From: Terrimonas pollutisoli | GTDB lineage: Bacteria; Bacteroidota; Bacteroidia; Chitinophagales; Chitinophagaceae | Assembly: GCF_029360765.1 (NCBI RefSeq) | Contig: NZ_JARKNA010000014.1 | Location: 62,001-126,000 of the forward strand | Reading direction: 5' to 3' | DNA: 64,000 bases | In this document: one piece after another, positions 41,392 through 51,223 of the stretch | Numbering within the stretch: the stretch's first letter is position 1 | Layout of the letters: each line of letters opens with the position of its first letter | Program-made: the position numbers and the translations under genes | Notes under the pieces: model-generated | Database searches by the model: none | Seen by the model: only the letters and a program-made list of their open reading frames with translations | Told to the model about the DNA's origin: nothing

Positions 41392-44300
41392 ATGAGGGAA
41401 AAAAAACTGGCATTTTTCTTCTTGTTGTATTTGCCGGTAAGTATTTTAGTTTTTTTCAACAAAGTTGAAGCACAGGCTGTATTGGCGCTTAATAAAAAAA
41501 AATCGCGGCAAGCAGAGGCTAAATCATCTGCAGAAAAAAACATTCCTCCGAATCTTCAGCTAGAAAAGCAGACACTTTTTAATGCGCTGCGACAGCTTAA
41601 TCAAACAAAAGGTATTTATTTTCTTTTTTCCGACAAATCATTTGGAGATATCCTGGTTGATCCGGTTATGGATTATAAACAGCCGGTCGAGCAAATACTG
41701 CATGCCTTATTGAAAAACACAGATCTCAGCTTCAAAAAAATAGGCACAAAAACCTTTATCATACTGCCTCTTAAGGACAAATCAACGGGAACTTCTTCCA
41801 TAGAAATCGCTACCAATGATCCGGAGATGTCCAACCAGATACTGGAGACCGGCAATCAGCAATCGGGCACAACAACACGTTTTATCCGGGGTAAAGTAAC
41901 TACTACAGATGGCGTTCCGTTAGCCAATGTTAGTGTACTTATAAAAGGTACCGCCAAAGGGATAGTCACAAATGGCAATGGAGAATTTGATATCACCGGC
42001 AACCTGGGTGATGTATTGATCTTTTCTTTTGTCGGATATGAAAAAAAGGAGATAACAATTGAAAATGATATTCCTGGATTTTTAACGACAAAACTATCGG
42101 TGGCGGATAAGCAGATGGATGAGGTCATCATAACCTCATTAGGAGTAAAAAAATCACAAAGATCGGTAGGCTATTCTGCTAACACTATCACCGCTGAAGA
42201 TCTTACAGCTTCGGGCAATACCAATTTTGCTTCGGCCCTGTATGGTAAAGCGGCCGGAGTTAAAATCAGTACAGCGCCGGGCGGTGCTACCAGTGCGGTA
42301 CAGGTACAGGTAAGAGGGCTGAATTCACTTAATTATAACAGCCAGCCGTTGTACGTGGTGGATGGAATAGTGATCAGGAATGCCAATGAAAAAGGAATAA
42401 AAGGAATTAATAATGATAGCTACTGGAATGATCCGCGTATCCGGGGAAATGGGATTCTTGACATTAACCCCGCCGATATTGAAACACTCACCATTTTAAA
42501 AGGGGCCAGTGCAACAGCTTTATATGGATCTGAAGCAGCAAGCGGAGTTGTAGTGATCACTACAAAAAAAGGTAATAATAAAAAGGGTTTGGGCGTAGAG
42601 ATAAACTACACCAACAATATTGAGCAGGTTGCTTTTTTACCAAAATACCAGAATGTATATGGCCCCGGGGCTGACCGAACCACTAATTTATCAGAAGGGG
42701 CTACAGAGGAAGGATGGATAGAAGCAGACCTTAATAATGATCGTATCAACGAAAGCGTTCGGCCCAATTTCCGTTCCTATGCACAATTTGGACCCAAAAT
42801 GGAGGGGCAGATTGTGCCCTGGTGGGATGGTGAAATGCGTTCTTATTCACCCCAGCCCGATAATTATAAAAACCTGTACCGTACCGGTTTTAATTCTATT
42901 TTAAATGCGGCCGTATCTCATCAGTCAGAGAAAGCCTCCTATCGCTTTTCATACACGAGAAATGATTATAAAGGAATACAGGTTGGCGGTGGATTGCAAC
43001 GCAATACTTTTAATATTAATAGCAGTTTTAAAATAAATAATCAGCTAAGCACCGATGTTGTGGTAAGCTACATAAACAGCAAAGTACATAATCGTCCTTA
43101 CCAGCTTACCAGGGTCATTGCTTCCTATTCAGGTTTTTTCAGCCGGGCGGAAGATGTGGCTCTTATGTTTAATAAATATAAAACATCGCAGGGGTATAAA
43201 TGGGTACCCTGGGATCAGCAGCAACGCAATCCGGCTGAGGCATTGAGTTATGAAATGAAAAATGAAACCCTTGATCTGCTATGGACCCAGTTGCGTAATA
43301 GCGAAGATGAAAGCCAAAACAGGTTGTTAAGCAGCATTACTTTAAATTATGATATTAACAAAGAGATGCACATCAGGGGAAGAATTGGCAACGATTATAC
43401 TAATCTGAATATAGAAGGGAAAAATTACAATGAATACCCGCTTGCGTTTAACACCGTTAATAGCACAGGATCATATACAGTATCGGATGGAAGGTATTCT
43501 ATTTTTTATGGAGACATTTTGTTTACCTATGCCAGGAAGGTTAACAAGAACCTGGATATTTCTTTTAATGGTGGTTACCAGGCAAGAAATGAAAAATATT
43601 ATGACCAGGTTTCCAATACAAGCGGGGGACTGATAAAAGAAAATTGGTTCAGCCTCAATAACTCATTTAGCCCAATCATTGCTAATGCTAACCGGAGTTC
43701 TATTCTCAAATATGCTTTTCTTGGTTTTTTTAATGCAGGATATAAAAACTATTTATTCCTGGAAGGAACAGCCAGGCAAGAATATTCTTCAACACTACCA
43801 CCCGGTAATAACAGTTATTTCTACCCTTCGGTAAATACAAGCTTTGTTTTTAGCGATGCCTTTAAAATGCCTTCGTTTATTAATTTTGGAAAACTGAGAG
43901 CCTCCTATGGTATAGTAGGTAATGCTCCACCGGTCTACGCTTCGGGGATAGCTTATACACAAACAACCCTGTCGACTGTTAACGGGCCCGTTGCATCACT
44001 TAGTACACAGATCAATGCAGGCAATAATAATATAAGACCCGAGAATAAATACGAAACGGAATTTGGGCTTGAAGCGAAATTGTTTAAATGCAGACTTGGT
44101 ATTGATCTCACTTATTACAACAGCCGGACGATTGATCAGATAATACAATTGACCGTTCCGGCGAGTACTGGTGCTGTTTCAAAACTGGTCAATGCAGGCA
44201 AGCTGCAAAGCGACGGGGTTGAGCTGGGATTGGATCTGGTGGCGATGAAAAAAAAGAATTTTAAATGGAATGCCCGGATGAATATGGCAATAGGCCACAC

Positions 44301-45147
44301 GGTGGTTCGCCAACTGGATGGTGCTGTTAAACAGATAGTCTATTATGAAGGGGAACAAAATGCGATTCGAATTGTGGCTGAAGAAGGAAAAGCTGTAGGT
44401 GATATTTATGTGCATCCGCGGATGACAGACCAGGCTGGAAATTACGTAGTAGGTTCTAATGGCTTATATGTAATTGATAATACCAAATATGTAAAAGTTG
44501 GTAACGTGATGCCAAAGCTGACAGGAGGGATTGCCAATACGTTTATTTATAAAAACATTGCATTCAATTTTATGGTTGACTACCGTTTGGGTGGTCAGTT
44601 GGTATCACCTGCTTTAAAATATAATTTAGGTGCAGGGATCTATGAAAGCACTCTACAATACCGTGATGAAGAACATGGGGGTTTGCCTTATTACTTTAAT
44701 AGTAACGGCGAAAAAATTTTATTAAACAGTCATCAATCGCTGGCGCCAAATGGTAGTAAAGTGTATCATGATGGGGTTATTTTAAAAGGAACAACTATTG
44801 CTGGAAAAGATAATGCCATGATCGTAGATGCAGCCTATTATTATATGAACATGTTTGGATGGGGGCCCGCCGCCCTGAATGAAGAAGGTGCTGTTTACAA
44901 GAATAGTTATATTAAAATGAGAGAAGCGGTGATCAGCTATACATTGCCTGCAAAGCTTGCCAACAAAATGCATTTTAATACGATAAGGTTTTCAATGATT
45001 GGAAGAAACCTGTTTTATTTCTGGCGTACATTGAAAAATCTTGATCCTGAAGCAACAATTGGAACTAACTGGACAAGGCAAAGTATTGATGACGGTACCA
45101 GTGCGGCAACGAAGAGCTATGGCTTTTCAATTAATCTTGGGTTTTAA
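41392..45147 (+). CDS. SusC/RagA TonB-dependent transporter with STN signalling domain
   Basis: The 1251-residue outer-membrane protein starts at the ATG at 41392 with a signal peptide (to about VEAQ). Domains in order: secretin/TonB short N-terminal STN domain (about 50-120, LFNALRQLNQTKGIYFLFSDKSF), carboxypeptidase-like beta sandwich (about 165-245, IRGKVTTTDGVPLANVSVLIKG), TonB plug (LYVVDGIVI, TILKGASATALYGSEAASGVV) and a beta barrel with a C-terminal aromatic strand (FSINLGF). The STN domain lets it signal to FecR. It imports a ligand together with the SusD lipoprotein that follows. The substrate is unknown. Confidence 0.94.
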   Translation: MREKKLAFFFLLYLPVSILVFFNKVEAQAVLALNKKKSRQAEAKSSAEKNIPPNLQLEKQTLFNALRQLNQTKGIYFLFSDKSFGDILVDPVMDYKQPVEQILHALLKNTDLSFKKIGTKTFIILPLKDKSTGTSSIEIATNDPEMSNQILETGNQQSGTTTRFIRGKVTTTDGVPLANVSVLIKGTAKGIVTNGNGEFDITGNLGDVLIFSFVGYEKKEITIENDIPGFLTTKLSVADKQMDEVIITSLGVKKSQRSVGYSANTITAEDLTASGNTNFASALYGKAAGVKISTAPGGATSAVQVQVRGLNSLNYNSQPLYVVDGIVIRNANEKGIKGINNDSYWNDPRIRGNGILDINPADIETLTILKGASATALYGSEAASGVVVITTKKGNNKKGLGVEINYTNNIEQVAFLPKYQNVYGPGADRTTNLSEGATEEGWIEADLNNDRINESVRPNFRSYAQFGPKMEGQIVPWWDGEMRSYSPQPDNYKNLYRTGFNSILNAAVSHQSEKASYRFSYTRNDYKGIQVGGGLQRNTFNINSSFKINNQLSTDVVVSYINSKVHNRPYQLTRVIASYSGFFSRAEDVALMFNKYKTSQGYKWVPWDQQQRNPAEALSYEMKNETLDLLWTQLRNSEDESQNRLLSSITLNYDINKEMHIRGRIGNDYTNLNIEGKNYNEYPLAFNTVNSTGSYTVSDGRYSIFYGDILFTYARKVNKNLDISFNGGYQARNEKYYDQVSNTSGGLIKENWFSLNNSFSPIIANANRSSILKYAFLGFFNAGYKNYLFLEGTARQEYSSTLPPGNNSYFYPSVNTSFVFSDAFKMPSFINFGKLRASYGIVGNAPPVYASGIAYTQTTLSTVNGPVASLSTQINAGNNNIRPENKYETEFGLEAKLFKCRLGIDLTYYNSRTIDQIIQLTVPASTGAVSKLVNAGKLQSDGVELGLDLVAMKKKNFKWNARMNMAIGHTVVRQLDGAVKQIVYYEGEQNAIRIVAEEGKAVGDIYVHPRMTDQAGNYVVGSNGLYVIDNTKYVKVGNVMPKLTGGIANTFIYKNIAFNFMVDYRLGGQLVSPALKYNLGAGIYESTLQYRDEEHGGLPYYFNSNGEKILLNSHQSLAPNGSKVYHDGVILKGTTIAGKDNAMIVDAAYYYMNMFGWGPAALNEEGAVYKNSYIKMREAVISYTLPAKLANKMHFNTIRFSMIGRNLFYFWRTLKNLDPEATIGTNWTRQSIDDGTSAATKSYGFSINLGF

Positions 45148-45166
45148 AAAAAACAGTATTATTCAG

Positions 45167-46762
45167 ATGCGGCGAATTTTGATTCATATAAGTTTAGCAG
45201 CATGGCTGATATGCAGCCTGGCAGGTTGTAAAAAAAGGCTCGAAGAGCTTTATTACAATCCGGATCAGACAACCCAGGCTTCTATTGAAAAGTTTTTTAC
45301 AGAGATGCTCGACAATGACCGGGTTCGGCCTTCATATTGGGAAATAAGAACATTCACTGTGCTGCAAACCGGAGTTTATAGTCAATCAGTCGCCTATTTA
45401 AATACAAACACGGTTTATCAGCAAAACCCCAGCTATACGCAAGATCGTTGGAATGATTTTTACCGGCCCGGAGGTAACGGCGGCGGTGTCATGGCGCATT
45501 ATCGTTCTATTGAGGCGGCTTATAATTCTTTAGAACCTCAACAACAAACAGAAGCAAAGGTTTTTTTGGCGGCGGCTAAGGTTGTATTACTGGACCAGGC
45601 TTCACAGATGGTTGATTGCTGGGGCGATATTCCTTTTAGTGAGGCCGGAAGCCTTAATAGCTCGGGCGAAATAAAAATGGCGAAGTTTGATAGTGCTACT
45701 GCTATATACAACAATATCCTGGATGGTTTAAATGAAGCCGCTTATTATTTTTCTCATCCGGTGCATTCCACTACTACACAACTTATATTCAACAAGCAGG
45801 ATATACTACTAAGCGGTGATCTTGAAAAATGGCAACGCTATGCCAATTCAATAAGGCTGCGGTTGCTAATGCGTATCTCTTTTTCAGACCAGGAAATGGC
45901 AAAAACAGAGGTAATGAAGATGTTGAATAACCCTTCTTTATATCCATTGATTGATGGTGGTACGGGATATACACCAAAGGAGACTGATGTTTTGCTGCAA
46001 CCACTAACCAATTTTACAGGTGATCTGCACAATGCATTTACAGAACTGACCAATTATTCAGCACCTGAGTTTTTATTGGATAAGGTAATGAAGCCAGCGG
46101 ATGATCCACGAATACCTGTTATGTTTGATAAATACGGGCGCACTGTAAGTGATGTTTTTATTCCGAATACGGATTATAACGGGCTCACTGTTAATATGCC
46201 CATGGAACAGCAGCAGATCAATATCGGGAACTATGCAATATTGGATTCAGCTACTTTTTTATATAACAATAAATTGCCGGGTGTTGTAATAACTGCGCCG
46301 GAAGTAAATTTTTTAAAATCGGAAGCTTTTGAACGCTGGGGTGGTGGTGATCCGAAAACCTTTTATGACAAAGCGATAAAACAATCTGTTGCCTTTTATT
46401 ATTACTTAAACAGCCTGAATATGACGACAAGGACTCCTTTGACCGCTCCTTCAGATGCGGAGGTTGATCTGTTTTTGCAAAACGCCCTTATTAACTATGG
46501 AGGAACGGCTGAAGAGAAACTGGAAAAAATATGGGTACAGAAATGGGTACATTATGGTTTCCTGCAATCGGTGCAAAGCTGGTCTGAATGCCGGAGAACA
46601 AAATATCCGCAACTAAGTTTTTATCCTTCAACCTTGCCGGGTTATGAAATGCCTCCATCAAGGCTGTTATATCCTGCCAGTGAAACATCGTATAATCCCA
46701 ATTATTTATTGGTTAAAGACAAGGATACAAGAAACAGGAAAATATTTTGGGATGTAAAATAA
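45167..46762 (+). CDS. SusD/RagB-family nutrient-binding lipoprotein
   Basis: The ATG at 45167, 19 bases after the SusC stop, gives 531 residues with a lipoprotein signal (IHISLAAWLICSLAGC, Cys about 21). The body fits the SusD-like type 2 fold: KAFLAAAK-like helices with VLLDQASQMVDCWGDIPFSEA, RLLMRISFSDQEMAKTEVMKML and a C-terminal PPSRLLYPASE...NYLLVKDKDTRNRKIFWD. It forms the surface lid of the SusCD importer. Confidence 0.93.
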   Translation: MRRILIHISLAAWLICSLAGCKKRLEELYYNPDQTTQASIEKFFTEMLDNDRVRPSYWEIRTFTVLQTGVYSQSVAYLNTNTVYQQNPSYTQDRWNDFYRPGGNGGGVMAHYRSIEAAYNSLEPQQQTEAKVFLAAAKVVLLDQASQMVDCWGDIPFSEAGSLNSSGEIKMAKFDSATAIYNNILDGLNEAAYYFSHPVHSTTTQLIFNKQDILLSGDLEKWQRYANSIRLRLLMRISFSDQEMAKTEVMKMLNNPSLYPLIDGGTGYTPKETDVLLQPLTNFTGDLHNAFTELTNYSAPEFLLDKVMKPADDPRIPVMFDKYGRTVSDVFIPNTDYNGLTVNMPMEQQQINIGNYAILDSATFLYNNKLPGVVITAPEVNFLKSEAFERWGGGDPKTFYDKAIKQSVAFYYYLNSLNMTTRTPLTAPSDAEVDLFLQNALINYGGTAEEKLEKIWVQKWVHYGFLQSVQSWSECRRTKYPQLSFYPSTLPGYEMPPSRLLYPASETSYNPNYLLVKDKDTRNRKIFWDVK

Positions 46763-46800
46763 ACATTGACGGATCTTTTGCTTGCACAGAAGTGAGGGCT

Positions 46801-47658
46801 TCAGTTTTGCATTAGCTGCATATTTTGCCGGTATTCTTTTGGAGAGAATCCCGTTATTTTTTTAAAGCTTTTGTTGAAATTGGAAATAGTTTTGAATCCA
46901 CAACGTGAATATATGGCCGAAATATTCAGATCGGTATCCTGAAGGTCTTTACAGGCAGCGGATATTCTTATTTCATTTACATATTCCACAAAACTTTTAC
47001 CGGTTCTTTTTTTGAATAACCTGCAAAAGGCAGGTTCTGTCAGGCTTGCCATGGAAGCTATTTCATGAAGGCTGATATCTTTTTGAAAATTTTCTGCTAT
47101 ATAATGATATACTTCCGCCAGCCGGTCTATCCCACTGTCATTTGACCGGGATGTGTTGTTATCATTGGTGATATAATCAACTTCTTTTGAAGTAGAAATG
47201 ATGTGCAGTATTTCCATCAATCCTATTATTTTTTTAAATCCGTTTTTCTTAGCAAGCCTTTCCATTTTGGCGCCAACAATTTGCCGGGTAAGGCCTGTAA
47301 TGTTTAAACCCCGGCTTGCTTTTGCAAACAGGCGGGCCAGTTCCTGGCTTTCTTTCAATGCATAAAAATCTTCAGAAAATGCATCTTTGTTAAAATAGGC
47401 GACAATGGAAGACGGTGGCAGGTCATTATTGTCACAGATCCATCTATGTGGTAATGCTGAACCAACCAGAACTATGTCGCCCGTGTTAAACCGGGTTATC
47501 GTATCACCGACAACCTTTTTACCGGAACCTGATTTAATAAAGACAAGTTCTAATTCGGGATGACAGTGAAGGGGTGAAGTGAATCTTTTCTCATTGTGTT
47601 TCATTACAGCTATACAGCTATGCAATGCATGTGTTATATGCGTATGCAATACTTTCAT
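46801..47658 (-). CDS. AraC-family transcriptional regulator with N-terminal cupin
   Basis: The ATG at 47658 gives 285 residues. A cupin sensor (about 15-110, SPLHCHPELELVFIKSGSGKKVVGDTITRFNTGDIVLVG) precedes a double helix-turn-helix AraC domain (about 185-280, DISLHEIASMASLTEPAFCRLFKKRTGKSFVEYVNEIRI and NFNKSFKKITGFSPKEYR). It is divergent from the second susC operon, which it probably controls. An alternative ATG at 47715 lies over a possible -7 box (tacatttt, minus strand, near 47709-47702), so the shorter form is preferred. Confidence 0.92.
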   Translation of the reverse strand: MKVLHTHITHALHSCIAVMKHNEKRFTSPLHCHPELELVFIKSGSGKKVVGDTITRFNTGDIVLVGSALPHRWICDNNDLPPSSIVAYFNKDAFSEDFYALKESQELARLFAKASRGLNITGLTRQIVGAKMERLAKKNGFKKIIGLMEILHIISTSKEVDYITNDNNTSRSNDSGIDRLAEVYHYIAENFQKDISLHEIASMASLTEPAFCRLFKKRTGKSFVEYVNEIRISAACKDLQDTDLNISAIYSRCGFKTISNFNKSFKKITGFSPKEYRQNMQLMQN

Positions 47659-48100
47659 AAGCAGTTTTTGGTTTCTTAATTTACAGAGTGTCTGCGCCAA
47701 AAAAAATGTAACCATGTTTTGGTTAAAATTTTACCTGTTTTGAATAAAAAAGAGGAGATCGGGTTAAAGCACCCTGTTGATTTTCTGTGATGAAACAGGC
47801 GGGATGCAGAACAGTAGACTATTTCAGCAAGATGGGGGATTATGAACCTGTCAGGAACCTTTATTAAATTATAATGATTTATACTGGTCATTTATGAATT
47901 ATTCATAAATGGAAAATTAACTTATTGTTACAAAACCAAGACAAACTGTACTTATCAGTTCGGGAGAGGTAATCAACCGGAAAAAATGCAGCAGGTAGGA
48001 GCAGTATTTTTTTCCGGCTATTGGATTCAGGTTATTCATTGTACCTGCTTATTTACTTCCCCGCTTTGAGATTTTTTTTCACCATAAAACCAATTGCATA
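47659..48100. promoter_or_regulatory. Divergent control region between araC-like gene and susC2
   Basis: The 442 bases between the two start codons hold no supported gene. The key element is a perfect 11+1+11 inverted repeat at 47889-47911 (catttatgaat t attcataaatg), about midway between the genes, a good candidate operator. A pyrimidine-rich tract (about 48055-48082) lies close to the susC start. Confidence 0.5.
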
Positions 48101-51100
48101 ATGAGAAGTATTCGCCTGCTAATTGCATTGCTGTTACTGCATTCGACAGTATTTGCACAAACAAGGCAGATAACCGGCAATCTGAAAGATTCAAAATCCG
48201 GTGATGCCATTCCCTCAGCAACTATTAAAGTAAAAGGCAAAAACATTCAAGCCGTTACCGATGCCAACGGATCGTTTTCTTTAAATGTTCCGACAGGATC
48301 TATTCAGTTGGAACTTACTTCTGTTGGTTATGCTTCCAAAACATTAACAGTACAAGGAAGTGAAAGTAGCCTTAGTTTTTCTTTAGACCAGGGAGGACAG
48401 GAGTTAAGTGAAGTGGTGGTAACAGCGTTGGGTATCACCAAGCAGCAAAGAAAAGTTGGTTATGCTGTTACAACCGTTAACGGCGATCTGCTAAGCCAGG
48501 CAAGAGAAACCAACGTGGCTAATTCATTAAGCGGCCGTGTGGCAGGTTTAAGTGTGAGGGGTACCAATGGTGGCCCCGGTGGTACGGTAAAACTTTTGTT
48601 GCGTGGGTTACCAAGTATGAACGGTGCCGGTTCACCGCTTTTTGTTATCAATGGTATTCCGATGGATAATTCACAAAGAGGAAGCGCCGGTGAATGGGGT
48701 GGATCTGATAATGGAGACGGAATCGGCAATTTAAACCCCGATGATATTGAATCAATGACTGTATTAAAAGGCCAGTCTGCATCTGCACTCTATGGTACAA
48801 GAGCTTCAAACGGCGTAATTCTTATCACGACCAAATCTGGAAAAAGAGGAGATTTTTCTGTAGAGTATAATTTAAACGCCATGGTTGATAAGGCTATTGA
48901 CAATACAGACTTTCAGTATGAGTATGGCCAGGGTGTTGGCGGTATTAAACCTGCTACTGTAGCGGCAGCACAGCAATCAGGCCGTATGAGCTGGGGAGCA
49001 AAATTAGATGGCAGCCAGGTGATCCAATTCGATGGTAAAACTTATGCTTATTCTGCAGTAAAGGATAATCTTGAAAACTTTTACAGAACAGGGCCTTCTA
49101 TTACAAACACAGTAGCGCTTTCAAAAGGCGGCGAAAATGGTGCTTTCCGTTTATCATTTTCTCACCTCGATAATAAGTCCATAGTTCGAAACAGTGGTAT
49201 AAAAAGAAATACGATCAACCTGAATATTGATCAAAATATCACTGATAAATTATCGGTTAAAATCGTAGCCAATTACATAGAAGAAAAATCAAAGAACAGG
49301 CCACAGTTAAGCGATGGGCCATTGAATGCCAATAATGGTTTGTTCCTTGCTACAAACATTGATCAAAGCGTCTTAGCTCCCGGTTATGATCCAACTACTG
49401 GTTATGAAATTCAATTCAGCGATGATGAATATGTAACCAATCCATGGTTTGTGGTTAATCAATATATCAACAATCTTAACCGTAAACGTTTGATTACTTC
49501 CATATCTGTTAAATACAATTTTACAAAATGGCTGTATGCACAGGGCCGTGTAGGTTATGATCTGTTACATGACCGCTCATTCTCAGTGACTCCATGGGGA
49601 ACTGCTTATTCAACTAACAGGGCTGGTGGTCTTAATAATTTGGGCTCATCTGAAAAGTACGAGTTGAATACAGATGCATTGATCGGAGCTTCTCATAAAA
49701 TAACTGATGATATCAGTTTTGACGCCGCTATCGGGGCGAATCTCCTTCAAAAGAAATTTGAATCAGTTTCTATAAATGGCGGCCCTTTTATACTGCCCTA
49801 TCAATATAGTTATAACAATGTGGTGAACTATGGCAGGGGTTACGGATTTGAGAAGATAGAAACACACTCAGCCTATTACACATTGGATTTGGCGTATAAA
49901 AATTTCCTTACTATAGGTACAACTGGGCGGTATGACGCTTATTCTACACTGCCTGTTGATAATAATGACATATTTGTTCCCTCGGTATCTGCCAGCTTTA
50001 TTTTCTCAGAGCTGATGAATATTAAAAATCTTAACTACGGTAAACTGAGAGCATCCTATGCTAAAACCAGCGGTGAAGTAACGGAAGCTTACAAAACAGA
50101 TGTGTATTATTCTCTCGGAAATAATTTCAATGGCGTGCCGGTGGGTAACTTTAATACTTCATTACCAAGCGGGCTTTTAAAGCCGTTTACTACTACTGAA
50201 GTTGAAGTTGGCGCCGATCTTAGGTTTCTTAACAACCGGCTGAATATAGATGTTGCATACTTTACCAAGAAAACAAAGAATGAAATTATGGGTGCTAATT
50301 TCAGTATTGCTACAGGTTATACCAGCGGTTACATTTCTAATGGGGTGACAGAAAACAAAGGAGTGGAATTACAGATCGTCGGCACACCGGTAAAAACAAA
50401 AGATTTTACATGGACGGCTACTTTAAATCTTACTTCAGTAAAAAATAAAATACTGGAAACGGATGAAGCCGGTAATTCATTGGGACAAGGCTCTAACCGG
50501 GCCACTTTAGGAAATGCTACTACAGCTTTTGTAAAAGGATTTGCGGGCCCGCAAATTTTAGCATACGATTACAAACGTGATTCAAAAGGACAAATAGTTG
50601 TTGATGGCTCAGGTTATCCAATGCGTGGAGAGTTAATTAAAATGGGTAGTGTATTGCCGACTTTATATGGTGGATTGAATAATGATTTATTTTATAAAGA
50701 TTTCAGTTTCTCTTTCCTCATTGATTACAATTATGGCAATAAGATACTTTCCGCTACCAGTTATTATTCTATTTTCCGTGGTTTAAATAAACTTACCCTT
50801 ACCGGCAGAGACGGAATAACAACGGGTGTTACAGAAAGCGGCGCCACCAATACTGTCAAGGCTGACGCACAAGGATATTATAGATCTTTAGCTCAACAGG
50901 TAACTTCCACCCATGTACTGGAGGGAGACTTTATTAAATTGCGCCAGGTATCTCTTGGCTATTCCATTCCTCAAAGTGTTATAAGCAAATTAAAACTGTT
51001 CAAATCGATAAGGGCATCAATTGTAGCCCGCAACCTGGCTATACTGATGAAGAAGAGTGATAATATAGATCCTGAAGCTACGTTCGGCTCCAACGTGAGG

Positions 51101-51178
51101 TATTATGGAATAGAAGGTACCAGCCTTCCATCTACCCGTTCGTATGGCATCAATCTCAATTTTACATTTAAAAAATAG
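48101..51178 (+). CDS. SusC/RagA TonB-linked outer-membrane transporter (no STN domain)
   Basis: The 1025-residue protein has a signal peptide (MRSIRLLIALLLLHSTVFAQ), the carboxypeptidase-like domain (about 22-100, ITGNLKDSKSGDAIPSATIKVKG), the plug (LFVINGIPMDN, TVLKGQSASALYGTRASNGVI) and a barrel ending in an aromatic strand (INLNFTFKK). Unlike the SusC at 41392 it lacks STN, which fits control by the divergent AraC protein rather than an ECF sigma/FecR pair. It heads the operon susC-susD-CRTAC1-haloperoxidase. Confidence 0.95.
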   Translation: MRSIRLLIALLLLHSTVFAQTRQITGNLKDSKSGDAIPSATIKVKGKNIQAVTDANGSFSLNVPTGSIQLELTSVGYASKTLTVQGSESSLSFSLDQGGQELSEVVVTALGITKQQRKVGYAVTTVNGDLLSQARETNVANSLSGRVAGLSVRGTNGGPGGTVKLLLRGLPSMNGAGSPLFVINGIPMDNSQRGSAGEWGGSDNGDGIGNLNPDDIESMTVLKGQSASALYGTRASNGVILITTKSGKRGDFSVEYNLNAMVDKAIDNTDFQYEYGQGVGGIKPATVAAAQQSGRMSWGAKLDGSQVIQFDGKTYAYSAVKDNLENFYRTGPSITNTVALSKGGENGAFRLSFSHLDNKSIVRNSGIKRNTINLNIDQNITDKLSVKIVANYIEEKSKNRPQLSDGPLNANNGLFLATNIDQSVLAPGYDPTTGYEIQFSDDEYVTNPWFVVNQYINNLNRKRLITSISVKYNFTKWLYAQGRVGYDLLHDRSFSVTPWGTAYSTNRAGGLNNLGSSEKYELNTDALIGASHKITDDISFDAAIGANLLQKKFESVSINGGPFILPYQYSYNNVVNYGRGYGFEKIETHSAYYTLDLAYKNFLTIGTTGRYDAYSTLPVDNNDIFVPSVSASFIFSELMNIKNLNYGKLRASYAKTSGEVTEAYKTDVYYSLGNNFNGVPVGNFNTSLPSGLLKPFTTTEVEVGADLRFLNNRLNIDVAYFTKKTKNEIMGANFSIATGYTSGYISNGVTENKGVELQIVGTPVKTKDFTWTATLNLTSVKNKILETDEAGNSLGQGSNRATLGNATTAFVKGFAGPQILAYDYKRDSKGQIVVDGSGYPMRGELIKMGSVLPTLYGGLNNDLFYKDFSFSFLIDYNYGNKILSATSYYSIFRGLNKLTLTGRDGITTGVTESGATNTVKADAQGYYRSLAQQVTSTHVLEGDFIKLRQVSLGYSIPQSVISKLKLFKSIRASIVARNLAILMKKSDNIDPEATFGSNVRYYGIEGTSLPSTRSYGINLNFTFKK

Positions 51179-51223
51179 TAAATGACGGATGAGCTATTGT
51201 TTAAACACTATAAAAAGACAAAA

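Noticed and set aside
47676..47891. 71-codon minus-strand ORF upstream of the AraC gene
   Set aside because: It overlaps the AraC 5' region in another frame, has no recognisable features, and lies in the divergent control region.
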